Source: Bacillota bacterium
GTDB lineage: Bacteria > Bacillota > Clostridia > Acetivibrionales > DTU013
NCBI GenBank assembly: GCA_023435745.1
Contig: JAEZMD010000018.1
Span: forward strand, 248,001-312,000
DNA: 64,000 bases
Reading direction: 5' to 3'
Both the position numbers and the translations under genes were made by a program. The notes below the pieces were generated by a model that was not told where the DNA came from, ran no database searches, and saw nothing but the letters and a program-made list of their open reading frames with translations. This document shows positions 1-8,735 of the stretch, piece after piece. Position 1 is the stretch's first letter. Each line of letters begins with the position of its first letter.

Positions 1-577
1 CCATTGTTATGGCAAAATGCGGCATCATAGACCTATCGATTCCTGCGTTTTTATAAAACGCTTCATAATTGTCATTTAGCGTTTGCTGTGTCAAAGCCTG
101 TACCCTGGTTCTGGAGGCCAGGGAAGACCCGGGCTCGTTAAAGCCCCAATGACCGTCGCCGCCAATCCCCAAGAGCTGCAGGTCGATCCCCCCAAGCCTT
201 TTGATCTCTTCCTCATACCATTTGCAGAATTGTACCGGATCCTTTGAAAGCCCGTCGGGGATATGAATATTTTCTTTTTTTACATTGATATGCCTGAAGA
301 GCTCCTCATACATAAACCTTGCATAGCTCTGATCCTGACCGTAAGGCTTGTCCGGGTCGATCCCCACACCGAGATATTCATCCAGGTTGAAGGTTCTCAC
401 CTGCGAAAAATCAAGTCCCTCGCTATGCATTTTTATCAATTCTTTATAGGCTGCTATAGGTGTGCCTCCGGTGGCAAACCCAAGTACACAGTCCGGCTTG
501 GATTTAACAAAACCTGCGATGACTTCTGCCGCATATTTGCTCATTTCTTTATAATCTTCTTTAATAATAATATCCAT
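1..577 (-). CDS. nagB: Glucosamine-6-phosphate deaminase, 3' end missing (window edge)
   Basis: Converts glucosamine-6-phosphate to fructose-6-phosphate and ammonia in amino sugar catabolism, in the cytoplasm. Reading the minus strand from the ATG at 577 gives 192 residues, open to the window edge; the family is about 240 residues, so roughly the last fifth is missing. Visible motifs are the phosphate-binding ATGGTP, the catalytic NLDEYLG, and GGDGHWGFNEP with the catalytic His. The start is set by an AGGAGG site 5-10 bases upstream. It is divergent from the liv operon. The identification is firm from these motifs; only the C-terminus is unseen. Confidence 0.93.
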   Translation of the reverse strand, partial: MDIIIKEDYKEMSKYAAEVIAGFVKSKPDCVLGFATGGTPIAAYKELIKMHSEGLDFSQVRTFNLDEYLGVGIDPDKPYGQDQSYARFMYEELFRHINVKKENIHIPDGLSKDPVQFCKWYEEEIKRLGGIDLQLLGIGGDGHWGFNEPGSSLASRTRVQALTQQTLNDNYEAFYKNAGIDRSMMPHFAITM

Positions 578-614
578 AATGCCTCCTGAAACTTTTTATT
601 TTTGACCTTTACCT

Positions 615-643
615 ATTATACATTTTTCTTCACAGTTTTTCAG
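615..643 (-). promoter_or_regulatory. Probable nagB promoter
   Basis: On the minus strand there is CTGAAA at 638-643, a 17-base spacer, and a perfect TATAAT at 615-620. It lies about 40 bases before the nagB start. I see no operator for a NagR-type repressor. Confidence 0.55.
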
Positions 644-660
644 TATGTTTTCCAAACAAA

Positions 661-689
661 TTGACAATTGTCCATAAAAGGTATAAACT
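661..689 (+). promoter_or_regulatory. Probable promoter of the liv operon
   Basis: TTGACA at 661-666, a 17-base spacer and TAAACT at 684-689 (or TATAAA at 682). The leader to the livJ start is about 130 bases and holds short inverted repeats such as GCGAA/TTCGC near 709-750, but no known riboswitch that I recognise. Confidence 0.5.
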
Positions 690-823
690 TATAAAAAAAT
701 TGCTTTACTCGCGAAGGATAAACAGCGTGTTTTCGCCTTTTTGATGAGACAAAGCTTTTTTTGTTTAAAGAAATATTATGTGTGGGAACTATACAAAAAT
801 AATAAAAAATGGAGGAGAAAAAA

Positions 824-1978
824 ATGAAAAAAATTGTGAGCATCATGTTAATAGCCGTTATGGCTGTTGCACTCCTTGCCGGCTGCAGCGGTCCTGATGC
901 AAACGCAAACGAGATCAGGATCGGTATCAATTATGAATTGTCCGGTGGTGTAGCGACCTATGGACAAAGCTCGGTAGAAGGGATTGAAATGGCTATCGAG
1001 GAAATCAACGCGGCAGGCGGTATTAACGGTAAAAAAATCAAGACTGTAAAGTATGACACGAAATCCGAGCCTGCCGAGGCCACAACTCTTGCAACCAAGC
1101 TTATGACGCAGGATAAGGTCGTTGCGGTTATGGGTCCTGCCACGTCGGGTTCCTTCAAAGCAACAATTCCTGTCGCAAACAAAAATAAAATCCCGGTTGC
1201 TTCCGGTTCTGCCACGGCTGACGACGTTACAGTAGATGCAAACGGTGTGAAGGAATATGCTTTCCGTATCTGCTTCAGCGATTCCTTCCAGGGCGAGATA
1301 ATGGCAACCTATGCACTGAGTAATCTTTCTAAAACGAAGGCTGTTATCATTATGGACAGCTCGAGCGACTATGCAAAGGGATTGGCAGCAAGCTTCAAAA
1401 ACATCTTTACGGCAGGCGGCGGCACGATCGTTGCAGAAGAAGCTTATCTTGACGGCGACACAGATTTCAATGCCGTTATCACGAGCATCAAGAGCAAGGA
1501 TTTCGATGTAATATTTATTCCGGGTTATTATGAAGAAGTCGGTCTTATCATCAAGCAGGCCCGTGCACAGGGCATAGATGCTCCTGTACTTGGCGCGGAT
1601 GGATTTGATTCCCCCGAGCTCATTAACCTGGCCGGAGCAGAAGCGCTCAATAACGTTTTCTTCTCCAACCACTATTCTTCACTTGATAAAGATCCATTGG
1701 TCATAAAGTTTATCGAGGATTTCAAAGCTAAGTATGGTAAAGAGCCGGATGCATTCAATGCACTCGGATATGACCTTGCAAAGTTTGTCGCTGACGGAAT
1801 CAGCCGTGCGGCCAAGCTTGACGGCGAATCAATAAAGAATTCACTGGAAACTACGAAGGACTTTGTTGGTGTGACCGGATCCTTTAGCGTAGACGAAAAT
1901 CACAATCCCGTGAAGTCGATTGTTGTTATTGGATTGAAAGACGGTGTACAGGCCACCAGCGAAAAGGTCGGGAAATAG
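824..1978 (+). CDS. livJ: Branched-chain amino acid ABC transporter, substrate-binding lipoprotein
   Basis: Extracytoplasmic receptor that captures leucine, isoleucine or valine and delivers it to the LivHMGF transporter. The 384-residue product starts with a lipoprotein signal: a lysine-rich start, a hydrophobic run and the lipobox LLAGC with Cys21 as the lipidated residue. The mature part is a type I periplasmic-binding (LIVBP, Peripla_BP_6) fold, with a start of the form IRIGINYELSG and segments typical of the family. An in-frame ATG at 809 lies inside the ribosome binding site (GGAGGA at 811), so I place the start at 824. It is the first gene of the livJHMGF operon. Exact ligand preference cannot be read from sequence. 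Confidence 0.93.
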   Translation: MKKIVSIMLIAVMAVALLAGCSGPDANANEIRIGINYELSGGVATYGQSSVEGIEMAIEEINAAGGINGKKIKTVKYDTKSEPAEATTLATKLMTQDKVVAVMGPATSGSFKATIPVANKNKIPVASGSATADDVTVDANGVKEYAFRICFSDSFQGEIMATYALSNLSKTKAVIIMDSSSDYAKGLAASFKNIFTAGGGTIVAEEAYLDGDTDFNAVITSIKSKDFDVIFIPGYYEEVGLIIKQARAQGIDAPVLGADGFDSPELINLAGAEALNNVFFSNHYSSLDKDPLVIKFIEDFKAKYGKEPDAFNALGYDLAKFVADGISRAAKLDGESIKNSLETTKDFVGVTGSFSVDENHNPVKSIVVIGLKDGVQATSEKVGK

Positions 1979-2012
1979 AGGTTGCTTACACTAAGATGAT
2001 TCTGATATGATG

Positions 2013-2043
2013 ATAAGTGGGGGATTTAAACACCCCCACTTAT
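2013..2043 (+). terminator. Strong hairpin between livJ and livH
   Basis: An 11-bp perfect stem (ATAAGTGGGGG at 2013-2023 with its complement at 2033-2043) and a 9-base loop, followed by AGCTTTTTGGTTTT. It resembles a leaky terminator or mRNA-stabilising hairpin, as often found between a binding-protein gene and its permease genes, where it would give more LivJ than permease. Confidence 0.7.
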
Positions 2044-2082
2044 AGCTTTTTGGTTTTGATGCTTGAAAGCGGGGGGATACAT

Positions 2083-2967
2083 TTGGAACAATTTTTGCAG
2101 CAGATTATCAACGGCATATCCCTGGGCAGTATCTATGCCCTGATTGCACTGGGATATACCATGGTATACGGCATTATCAAGCTCATTAACTTTGCCCACT
2201 GTGATGTTTATATGCTCGGAGCATATATCGGTTATTTTTGTATGACGACTTTCCATCTAGGCTTTCTGCCGTCTATATTGATCGCGATGGCGATCTGTAC
2301 ATTACTGGGCGTTCTGATCGAAAAAATTGCGTATAAACCATTGAGAAATGCAACGAGAATTGCAGTACTGATAACTGCAATAGGTGTTTCTTTGTTTCTG
2401 GAATATGGCACCATGGCTTTTGTGAAGGCAAAGGTTCGTACTTATCCGGAAATGACAGGATTGATGGCGCAGACCTTCAAACTGGGGAGTATTGTTATTT
2501 CCATGCAGCAGATACTTATTGTTGCCACAACAGTTATCTTAATGATGCTTCTGCAGTTCATCGTCAAAAAAACAAGAGTCGGCAAGGCAATGCGTGCAGT
2601 CTCGCTGGATCAGGATGCGGCAGAGCTTATGGGGATTAATGTGAACAGCACCATCTCTTTTACCTTTGCACTGGGTTCTGCTCTGGCAGGTGCGGCGGGT
2701 GTTCTGGTCGGTGTATACTACAATTCCATCAACCCGCTGATGGGTGTTGTACCTGGACTTAAGGCATTTGTCGCGGCGGTTTTCGGCGGAATCGGGATCA
2801 TTCCCGGCGCCATGATCGGCGGCTACTTCATCGGTGCGGTGGAGGTGCTCGTCGCGGGGTATGGCAATTCCATGTACAGGGATGCTGTTGTGTTTGCGAT
2901 TCTGATCCTGATATTGATTGTAAAACCGGCAGGACTGCTGGGTAAAAATATAAGAGAGAAGGTGTAA
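2083..2967 (+). CDS. livH: Branched-chain amino acid ABC transporter permease LivH
   Basis: Inner-membrane permease subunit that pairs with LivM. The 294-residue product is almost wholly hydrophobic, with about eight membrane segments and the family N-terminal pattern NGISLGSIYALIALGYTMVYG. I chose the TTG at 2083 because GGGGGGA at 2071-2077 sits at normal spacing. An in-frame ATG at 2059 lacks a ribosome binding site, and a GTG at 2017 lies inside the intergenic hairpin. Four bases separate its stop from livM. Confidence 0.9.
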   Translation: MEQFLQQIINGISLGSIYALIALGYTMVYGIIKLINFAHCDVYMLGAYIGYFCMTTFHLGFLPSILIAMAICTLLGVLIEKIAYKPLRNATRIAVLITAIGVSLFLEYGTMAFVKAKVRTYPEMTGLMAQTFKLGSIVISMQQILIVATTVILMMLLQFIVKKTRVGKAMRAVSLDQDAAELMGINVNSTISFTFALGSALAGAAGVLVGVYYNSINPLMGVVPGLKAFVAAVFGGIGIIPGAMIGGYFIGAVEVLVAGYGNSMYRDAVVFAILILILIVKPAGLLGKNIREKV

Positions 2968-2970
2968 ATA

Positions 2971-3939
2971 GTGAAAAAAATATTAAAATCCAATGTCATA
3001 AATAAAGTCATTTCGCTATCTCTCACCTTCATCATTATTCAGGTACTGATATCAACTAACATTATCAGTGACTATCTGCAGGCAACGCTGGCGACAATCT
3101 GTATCAATATTATACTGGCGGTTAGTCTTAATCTGATCACCGGTTTTACGGGGCAGTTCTCGCTGGGACATGCAGGCTTTATGTCCATAGGAGCTTATGT
3201 TTGTGCTCTGATCACACTTAGGATGCCGACTGTTTCCGGCTTTATCATCGGGGTGTTTGCAGGCGCTGTTGCGGCTGCGATTGTCGGATTTCTTGTCGGA
3301 CTTCCGACACTCCGGCTTCGAGGGGATTACCTGGCAATTGCTACACTTGGCATGTCGGAAATTATTCGCATAATCTTTTTGAATCTTGAAATTACGAATG
3401 GTGCGGCAGGATTGATCGGAATCCCGCAATTTGTAAACTGGTTATGGCTTTTCATTTTTACTGCCGGTACTATTTTAGTCATAGTGAACTTTTTGAACTC
3501 CTCCCATGGCCGTGCCTGTATTTCTATCCGTGAGGATGAGATTGCTGCAGAGGCGATGGGCATCAATTCGACACGATACAAGGTGACCGCATTCACAATA
3601 GGTGCTTTTTGTGCAGGGATCGCAGGCGCTCTATATGCATCTTATTTTTATTTCTTGAAGCCTGACCTGTTTGGTTTCCTTAAATCCGTAGACGTTCTTG
3701 TTATTGTTGTACTGGGAGGTTTGGGAAGTATTTCAGGTTCCATTATAGCCGCTATTTTGCTGGCGATCATATCCAGCTTTCTTCAATCGTTCGCTGAAGT
3801 TCGTATGATCGTCTATGCGCTGGCCTTGATTATCATTATGATTTTCCGGCCTCAGGGTTTGATGGGGTCGAAGGAAATCTCGCTAAAGATATTTGATAAG
3901 CTTGGTAGCGTATTTTCATCCAGGAAAGGAAGGGTTTAG
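2971..3939 (+). CDS. livM: Branched-chain amino acid ABC transporter permease LivM
   Basis: Second permease subunit of the liv transporter, 322 residues with about nine to ten membrane segments. The segment TGQFSLGHAGFMSIGAY and the PTLRLRGDYLAIATLG motif are hallmarks of LivM. The start is a GTG preceded by GAGAAGG. It is followed three bases after its stop by livG, so translation is probably coupled. Confidence 0.92.
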   Translation: MKKILKSNVINKVISLSLTFIIIQVLISTNIISDYLQATLATICINIILAVSLNLITGFTGQFSLGHAGFMSIGAYVCALITLRMPTVSGFIIGVFAGAVAAAIVGFLVGLPTLRLRGDYLAIATLGMSEIIRIIFLNLEITNGAAGLIGIPQFVNWLWLFIFTAGTILVIVNFLNSSHGRACISIREDEIAAEAMGINSTRYKVTAFTIGAFCAGIAGALYASYFYFLKPDLFGFLKSVDVLVIVVLGGLGSISGSIIAAILLAIISSFLQSFAEVRMIVYALALIIIMIFRPQGLMGSKEISLKIFDKLGSVFSSRKGRV

Positions 3940-3942
3940 GAT

Positions 3943-4728
3943 ATGAAGATACTGGACGTAAAAAAGTTAACTAAATCCTTTGGCGGATTAATGGCTGTTT
4001 CCAATGTAAACATCGAGCTTGAACAGGGTGAACTGGTAGGATTGATCGGACCGAATGGCGCAGGAAAGACTACGGTATTCAATCTGCTGACCGGTGTTTA
4101 TGTGCCGACCGCAGGCAGTATTACACTTAACAGGGACGACAAAGAGAAAACGCTCCAGGGCCTAAAGTCATATACAATCTGTAAAGCCGGTCTTGCCAGA
4201 ACCTTCCAGAATATCCGGCTGTTCAAGGATCTGACGGTGCTGGACAATGTGCGTATCGCCATGCACAAAAACGTGAAATACGGTCTGTTAACCAGCTTTC
4301 TTCACCTGCCGTCCTATCAGAGGGAAGAAAAAAAGCTTGTCGGGGACAGTATTGAATTGCTTAAGATACTGGGACTTGATGATAAAAAGGATGAACTGGC
4401 AAAGAATCTGCCTTACGGGGAACAGCGTCATCTGGAGATCGCCCGTGCTCTTGCGACAAATCCCACGCTGCTTCTGCTCGACGAACCTGCTGCGGGTATG
4501 AATCCTGCGGAGACTTCCAAATTGATGGAAATCATTGCTTTTATCAGGAAAAAGTTTGACCTCACCATCTTGCTGATCGAGCACGATATGTCTCTGGTCA
4601 TGAAAATATGCGAGCGTATTTATGTGCTAGATTATGGTATGATTATCGCAGAAGGGACTCCGCAAGAGATCCAGGGGAACAAGCGTGTCATAGAAGCGTA
4701 TTTGGGGGAGGAGGTCAACGATGCTTGA
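3943..4728 (+). CDS. livG: Branched-chain amino acid ABC transporter ATPase LivG
   Basis: Cytoplasmic ATPase of the liv uptake system, 261 residues. It has Walker A GPNGAGKT at residues 36-43, the LivG-typical ARTFQNIRLF after the first beta sheets, the signature YGEQRHLEIARAL and Walker B LLLLDEPAAGMNP. LivG is distinguished from LivF by its longer insert and the ARTFQN motif. Its last eight bases overlap livF, which implies translational coupling. Confidence 0.94.
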   Translation: MKILDVKKLTKSFGGLMAVSNVNIELEQGELVGLIGPNGAGKTTVFNLLTGVYVPTAGSITLNRDDKEKTLQGLKSYTICKAGLARTFQNIRLFKDLTVLDNVRIAMHKNVKYGLLTSFLHLPSYQREEKKLVGDSIELLKILGLDDKKDELAKNLPYGEQRHLEIARALATNPTLLLLDEPAAGMNPAETSKLMEIIAFIRKKFDLTILLIEHDMSLVMKICERIYVLDYGMIIAEGTPQEIQGNKRVIEAYLGEEVNDA

Positions 4729-5425
4729 AATCAACAACATTGAAGTGCATTTTGGCGTGATCCATGCCCTAAAAGGGATTACGCTAAAGGTGGAGGACGG
4801 AGAGATCGTCACGCTCATCGGCGCCAACGGCGCGGGAAAATCTACGACACTGCGCACCATATCAGGGCTTAAGAAGCCTACCAGCGGAACGATTGTACTC
4901 GATGGCGCCGATATTACACACACCACTGCACAGCAAAGGGTTCAACTGGGGATATCCCAGGTCCCCGAGGGACGTCGTGTGTTTTCCTCAATGACTGTGC
5001 TCGAAAATCTGGAATTGGGTGCATTTTTACGCAAGGACAAAGGTGAGATCGCAAAGGATTTGAAGAGAGTTTATGAAAGCTTTCCGATCCTTTTGGACAG
5101 AAGAAAGCAGGCAGCAGGCACTTTGTCCGGCGGTGAGCAGCAGATGCTTGCTATTGGGCGGGCTCTTATGAGTCGTCCCAGGATACTGATGCTTGACGAG
5201 CCTTCGATGGGTCTGGCTCCCATATTGGTTCAGGAGATATTCAGTATCATAAAGGAAATCAATCAGTCGGGGACGACTATTCTGCTCATTGAACAGAACG
5301 CAAGTATGGCGTTGCAAATCGCGAACCGGGCTTATGTGATGGAGACCGGGTCCATCGTTCTTACCGGAACAGGTACTGAATTAATGCAGAGCGACGATAT
5401 AAAGAAAGCATATTTAGGAGGCTAG
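4721..5425 (+). CDS. livF: Branched-chain amino acid ABC transporter ATPase LivF
   Basis: Second ATPase of the liv system, 234 residues. It shows Walker A GANGAGKS at residues 34-41, the LivF-typical QVPEGRRVFSSMTVLENL, the signature LSGGEQQMLAIGRAL and Walker B LMLDEPSMGLAP. It overlaps livG by eight bases and abuts the next gene directly. Confidence 0.94.
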   Translation: MLEINNIEVHFGVIHALKGITLKVEDGEIVTLIGANGAGKSTTLRTISGLKKPTSGTIVLDGADITHTTAQQRVQLGISQVPEGRRVFSSMTVLENLELGAFLRKDKGEIAKDLKRVYESFPILLDRRKQAAGTLSGGEQQMLAIGRALMSRPRILMLDEPSMGLAPILVQEIFSIIKEINQSGTTILLIEQNASMALQIANRAYVMETGSIVLTGTGTELMQSDDIKKAYLGG

Positions 5426-6070
5426 ATGATGTTTGTTAAGAATAAAATGACTGCAAACCCATTTACCATTTCCGTTGATCAAACCATTCCTGAAGCACAT
5501 GAGATTATGGCGCAATACGGCATACGTCGTCTGCCGGTTATGAAAAAGGATAAGCTGGTGGGGATCGTTTCTAAGGATGACATTCTGCGTGCCTCTCCTT
5601 CAAAGGCGACCACCTTTAGCATAGGTGAGATCACTTATTTACTTGCCAAGACAAAGATCCGCCAGATCATGACAAAGGATCCCGTCACTATTACATCCGG
5701 CGCACTTCTGGAAGAAGCGGCGATCCTGATGAGGGACCACCATGTGAGCTTTTTGCCGGTAGTCGATGAAGGCAGGCTGGTTGGGATTATTACCGAGAGC
5801 GATATTTTTGACTCCTTCATTGAGCTTCTGGGTTTTCGTGAACCAGGTACGCGCCTTACTGTTGAGGCTGAGGATGCCCCGGGCATTATGTCTGTCGTGA
5901 CCAGTATTATCGGCAGCTACGGTGCGAATATCAGCCATGCAGCGGTTTACCGCGGAACCCAGGGGAAAAGCGCTATCGTAATAGGCATTAATTCACTCAA
6001 TACGACAGAAATTGAGAAATCGATTGAAGGACACGGTTACAAGATACTTTACAAGTTGCAGAACAAGTAG
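5426..6070 (+). CDS. CBS-CBS-ACT domain protein (AcuB-like), last gene of liv operon
   Basis: Predicted cytoplasmic ligand sensor of 214 residues. Residues 1-60 and about 75-135 are two CBS domains (for example the pattern GIRRLPVMKKDKLVGIVS), which usually bind adenosine nucleotides. Residues about 140-214 form an ACT domain (LTVEAEDAPGIMSVVTSIIGSYGANI), which usually binds amino acids. The start follows AGGAGG directly after the livF stop, so it is almost surely co-transcribed. This domain order is that of AcuB-like proteins. A role sensing amino acid or nucleotide levels to tune uptake is my inference; no catalytic domain is present. Confidence 0.85.
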   Translation: MMFVKNKMTANPFTISVDQTIPEAHEIMAQYGIRRLPVMKKDKLVGIVSKDDILRASPSKATTFSIGEITYLLAKTKIRQIMTKDPVTITSGALLEEAAILMRDHHVSFLPVVDEGRLVGIITESDIFDSFIELLGFREPGTRLTVEAEDAPGIMSVVTSIIGSYGANISHAAVYRGTQGKSAIVIGINSLNTTEIEKSIEGHGYKILYKLQNK

Positions 6071-6176
6071 CAGAAATACAGAAGCTGTGCCGAACTGCAA
6101 ATGGCTGTTTGCTGGATTGTAAAGGGTTATGAAAGGAACGGAAGGTTAGTATTACACAATCGCAAAGGATTACCAT

Positions 6177-6869
6177 ATGAAATGGAAGACTCTCAGACTG
6201 GCATTTGTTCATACCATACCTGTTTTAACGGGCTATCTTTTTCTTGGCGCGGCGTTTGGCATCCTTCTTGCCGACAATGGCTATCATTTCGGATGGGCTC
6301 TGTTGATGAGCCTGCTCATTTATGCAGGTGCGATGCAGTTTGTTACGGTCGGGCTTCTTTCTGCCGGTGTGAGCTTCTGGGTTGCGGTTCTTATGACGCT
6401 GATGATCAACGCAAGACATCTGTTTTACGGGCTGTCGATGCTCGATAAATACAGAAACATGGGGAAGAAAAAGCCCTATATGATTTTCTCCCTGACGGAT
6501 GAAACCTTTTCATTAATATGCTCGGCCAATGTGCCGGAGGGCGTCGATAAAAACGGGTTCTATTTTTTTGTTTCCCTGCTGGATCATATTTATTGGGTAG
6601 CCGGATCTGTTATCGGCGGTTTGATCGGCTCTGTTCTGCCATTCAATACGAAAGGCATTGATTTTGTGATGACTGCATTATTTGTAGTGATTTTTATAGA
6701 TCAGTGGAAGTCTTCAAAGGATCACATCCCTGCAGTGGCGGGAGTCTGCTGTTCTCTGCTGTGCCTGATCATTTTTGGGGCTGATAACTTTATCCTGCCT
6801 TCCATGATAGCTATTTTGCTATTGCTCACTTTGCTCAGAAAACCGATAGAACGGAGAAATGAGGAATGA
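6177..6869 (+). CDS. azlC: Branched-chain amino acid exporter, large subunit AzlC
   Basis: AzlC family membrane protein of 230 residues, which together with AzlD exports branched-chain amino acids (azaleucine resistance in Bacillus). The opening segment HTIPVLTGYLFLGAAFGILL, the AGAMQFVTVGLL stretch and the NARHLFYGLSML motif are typical. The ATG at 6177 follows AAAGGA. It ends in an ATGA overlap with azlD. Placement after the liv uptake genes puts import and export of the same amino acids side by side. Confidence 0.93.
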   Translation: MKWKTLRLAFVHTIPVLTGYLFLGAAFGILLADNGYHFGWALLMSLLIYAGAMQFVTVGLLSAGVSFWVAVLMTLMINARHLFYGLSMLDKYRNMGKKKPYMIFSLTDETFSLICSANVPEGVDKNGFYFFVSLLDHIYWVAGSVIGGLIGSVLPFNTKGIDFVMTALFVVIFIDQWKSSKDHIPAVAGVCCSLLCLIIFGADNFILPSMIAILLLLTLLRKPIERRNEE

Positions 6870-7201
6870 TATTGACGCCGATGCAGTCGCTGATTACTAT
6901 ACTCGGTATTTCCTGCGCAACTATGCTGACCAGGGCTCTTCCGTTTATCCTGTTTCCCTCTGGCAGGAAAACGCCAAAATATATCACATACCTTGGCAAG
7001 GTACTGCCCTTTGCGATCATCGGCATGCTGGTTGTGTACTGCCTAAAGGGGATCAGGCCGGCTTCATTTCCTTTCGCCCTGCCTGAATTGATCGCTGTAA
7101 TTGCGGTAGTTGTCCTCCACCTGTGGAAGAAGAATACTCTGCTCAGTATCGGAGCCGGTACTGCAGTCTATATGCTGCTGGTTCAGTTCGTATTTATATA
7201 A
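6866..7201 (+). CDS. azlD: Branched-chain amino acid exporter, small subunit AzlD
   Basis: Small AzlD family membrane protein, 111 residues with about four hydrophobic segments. The N-terminal part contains the family motif TRALPFILF. Its ATG overlaps the azlC stop (ATGA), so the two are translated together and likely form a complex. Confidence 0.92.
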   Translation: MILTPMQSLITILGISCATMLTRALPFILFPSGRKTPKYITYLGKVLPFAIIGMLVVYCLKGIRPASFPFALPELIAVIAVVVLHLWKKNTLLSIGAGTAVYMLLVQFVFI

Positions 7202-7220
7202 TAAATCTCTCTTTCCAATC

Positions 7221-7255
7221 AGTTTGGCAACGACATTAATGTCGCTGCCAAAACT
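7221..7255. terminator. Hairpin between convergent azlD and prolyl-tRNA editing gene
   Basis: Inverted repeat with a perfect CGACAT/ATGTCG core extended by AGTTTGGCA and TGCCAAAACT arms. There is no long T run on either strand, so intrinsic termination would be weak. It lies between two convergent stop codons, where a bidirectional terminator is expected. Confidence 0.45.
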
Positions 7256-7279
7256 ACTGTACCTGGCACAGACTGCTGT

Positions 7280-7831
7280 TCACAGCTCTACAATGAGCGG
7301 CTTATGCCCTGTGTACGGCAGAAATTTCTCTAGAATATCTGCTGTTTTTATTTTTAGACTCGAGGTGTTGATACAGGGATGACAGCCGAAATACTCGGCT
7401 TGCGCGATTTCTCTGTCTATGAGCAGATGCACTTTTTTCTCCGTATCATTCATCAGCCCGAGAATACTCACCGAACCGGGGGTGATGTTCAGATATTTCT
7501 CCATAAATTCGGCTTCCGCAAAGGATAGCCTTGAAGTACCGATTTGTTTTGAAACGTCCTTTGTGACAAATCTTTTTACCCCAGGCATGACCAGCAGGTA
7601 GAATTCGGTTTTTGACTGATTGCGTAAAAACAGGTTCTTGCATATTTCAACACCTAGAACGGCTTCGATCTCGATGCAGTCCTCAACCGTAGCAGCCGCC
7701 CCGTGGTCTATTGCCGTATATGGGATATCAAGCTTTTCCAATACCTTAAAGGCGGCCATTTCCTTATCCAGCCGGTGATCGCCGGCCGGTTTTGTGTTGT
7801 AGGGCGTTTTGTTTACTGTAATAACACTCAT
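7280..7831 (-). CDS. ProX/PrdX-type aminoacyl-tRNA deacylase (YbaK superfamily)
   Basis: A 183-residue YbaK/ProX superfamily protein. Members hydrolyse mischarged tRNAs (Ala or Cys on tRNA-Pro) in trans. Support comes from the conserved order: VLEKLDIPYTAIDH near the N-terminus, NLFLRNQSKTEFYLLVMPG in the middle and GLMNDTEKKVHLLID followed by FGCHPCINTSSL near the C-terminus, which is the PrdX/ProX pattern rather than short YbaK. The start ATG follows AAAGGAAA. It is convergent with azlD and lies downstream of the ABC operon on the same strand. The exact tRNA substrate is not certain. Confidence 0.87.
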   Translation of the reverse strand: MSVITVNKTPYNTKPAGDHRLDKEMAAFKVLEKLDIPYTAIDHGAAATVEDCIEIEAVLGVEICKNLFLRNQSKTEFYLLVMPGVKRFVTKDVSKQIGTSRLSFAEAEFMEKYLNITPGSVSILGLMNDTEKKVHLLIDREIAQAEYFGCHPCINTSSLKIKTADILEKFLPYTGHKPLIVEL

Positions 7832-7891
7832 TTGTATTTTTCCTTTCGCTTCGCTGCTTTAACTTCAAGTGTATTAATTCCGCCGGAGGAG

Positions 7892-7931
7892 TATAATAAC
7901 CTCGCGCTATGGAGCCTTTGAGGTCATTATA
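7892..7931. repeat. Inverted repeat at the end of the ABC exporter operon
   Basis: Arms TATAATAACCTC (7892-7903) and GAGGTCATTATA (7920-7931) pair over 12 positions with one mismatch around a 16-base loop. It sits between the last ABC permease gene and the next minus-strand gene. It could be a 3' end hairpin or an operator; the lack of a T run argues against a plain terminator. Confidence 0.4.
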
Positions 7932-7937
7932 ACATAT

Positions 7938-8735
7938 TCAGCTGCCGGAGCTCTTGTAATTTTTCAGGCCAAATTTCCAGAAGGCCTGAGTGAAGACTGT
8001 AAAAGCTGCTACAACTGCAATGGAATAGATCAATCCCGGAAGTGTAAGGGTGCCTGCAAAAAATTGGGTCGGTACCGTTGCCATGATACCATAAGGTAAT
8101 ATCAAATAGAATAGCACCTTGAAGACTCCCTTGAATAGGCTGCCGGGGATCCTCATGCACATGATGAGCATTTCGGCCTCCAGCCGTTCGATGGAAGTGG
8201 CCTGTATGACAAAAAAGGGGATCGTGCGGAGAATGACCTCAATATCATAATAAAGCACCAGCATCAACAGAACGAGAAATATATACCCTGCAACTGTAAA
8301 TACAGTGATGTCCGCATTCATGCCCGATGCAGCATAAATGACCAGTCCGATGCTGGCAGGTACAAGGGGGATGGAACCGGCGTCCATGCTTTCAAAGGAA
8401 AGATGGAACAATGAGTTCACCGGCTTGGTGATATACAGATCGAGCTCCCCTGACTTGATTTTGTATGGTATTGTGATGACGCCAAAGAAATAAAGAAACA
8501 TATTCAGGGCATCGAGCAGGGAGAAGGTCCCTATGAAAAACAGCATTTCCGGTCCGTCCCAACCGCCGATGCTTTCCACCTGGGAGTAGATCGCCGAAAA
8601 CATCAGCACCTGTATCAGAAACAACGATCCATCCACAAAAAATACACCAAAGAAGGAAAATCGGAAGGCCATATTTCTTTGAAGCTTCATTTTGAACAAC
8701 ATAGCCATAAATCTTAATTGTTTTCTCAGACTCAT
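7938..8735 (-). CDS. ABC-2 type exporter permease (DUF990-like), second of pair
   Basis: Membrane subunit of an ABC exporter, 265 residues with about six membrane segments. The pattern of a basic N-terminus, then RNMAFRFSFF, the LFFIGTFSLLDALNMFLYFFG stretch broken into helices, and the loop SGELDLYITKPVN is typical of the ABC2_membrane_6 (DUF990) family, where KP(L/V) after a Gly-rich loop recurs. It overlaps the upstream permease gene by four bases. Substrate is unknown; related three-gene sets are often linked to drug or lipid export. Confidence 0.82.
   Translation of the reverse strand: MSLRKQLRFMAMLFKMKLQRNMAFRFSFFGVFFVDGSLFLIQVLMFSAIYSQVESIGGWDGPEMLFFIGTFSLLDALNMFLYFFGVITIPYKIKSGELDLYITKPVNSLFHLSFESMDAGSIPLVPASIGLVIYAASGMNADITVFTVAGYIFLVLLMLVLYYDIEVILRTIPFFVIQATSIERLEAEMLIMCMRIPGSLFKGVFKVLFYLILPYGIMATVPTQFFAGTLTLPGLIYSIAVVAAFTVFTQAFWKFGLKNYKSSGS

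Noticed and set aside
848..1672. Long open frame on the minus strand opposite livJ
   Set aside because: It lies fully inside a well-recognised lipoprotein gene, has Cys-rich, low-likelihood protein sequence and no ribosome binding site.
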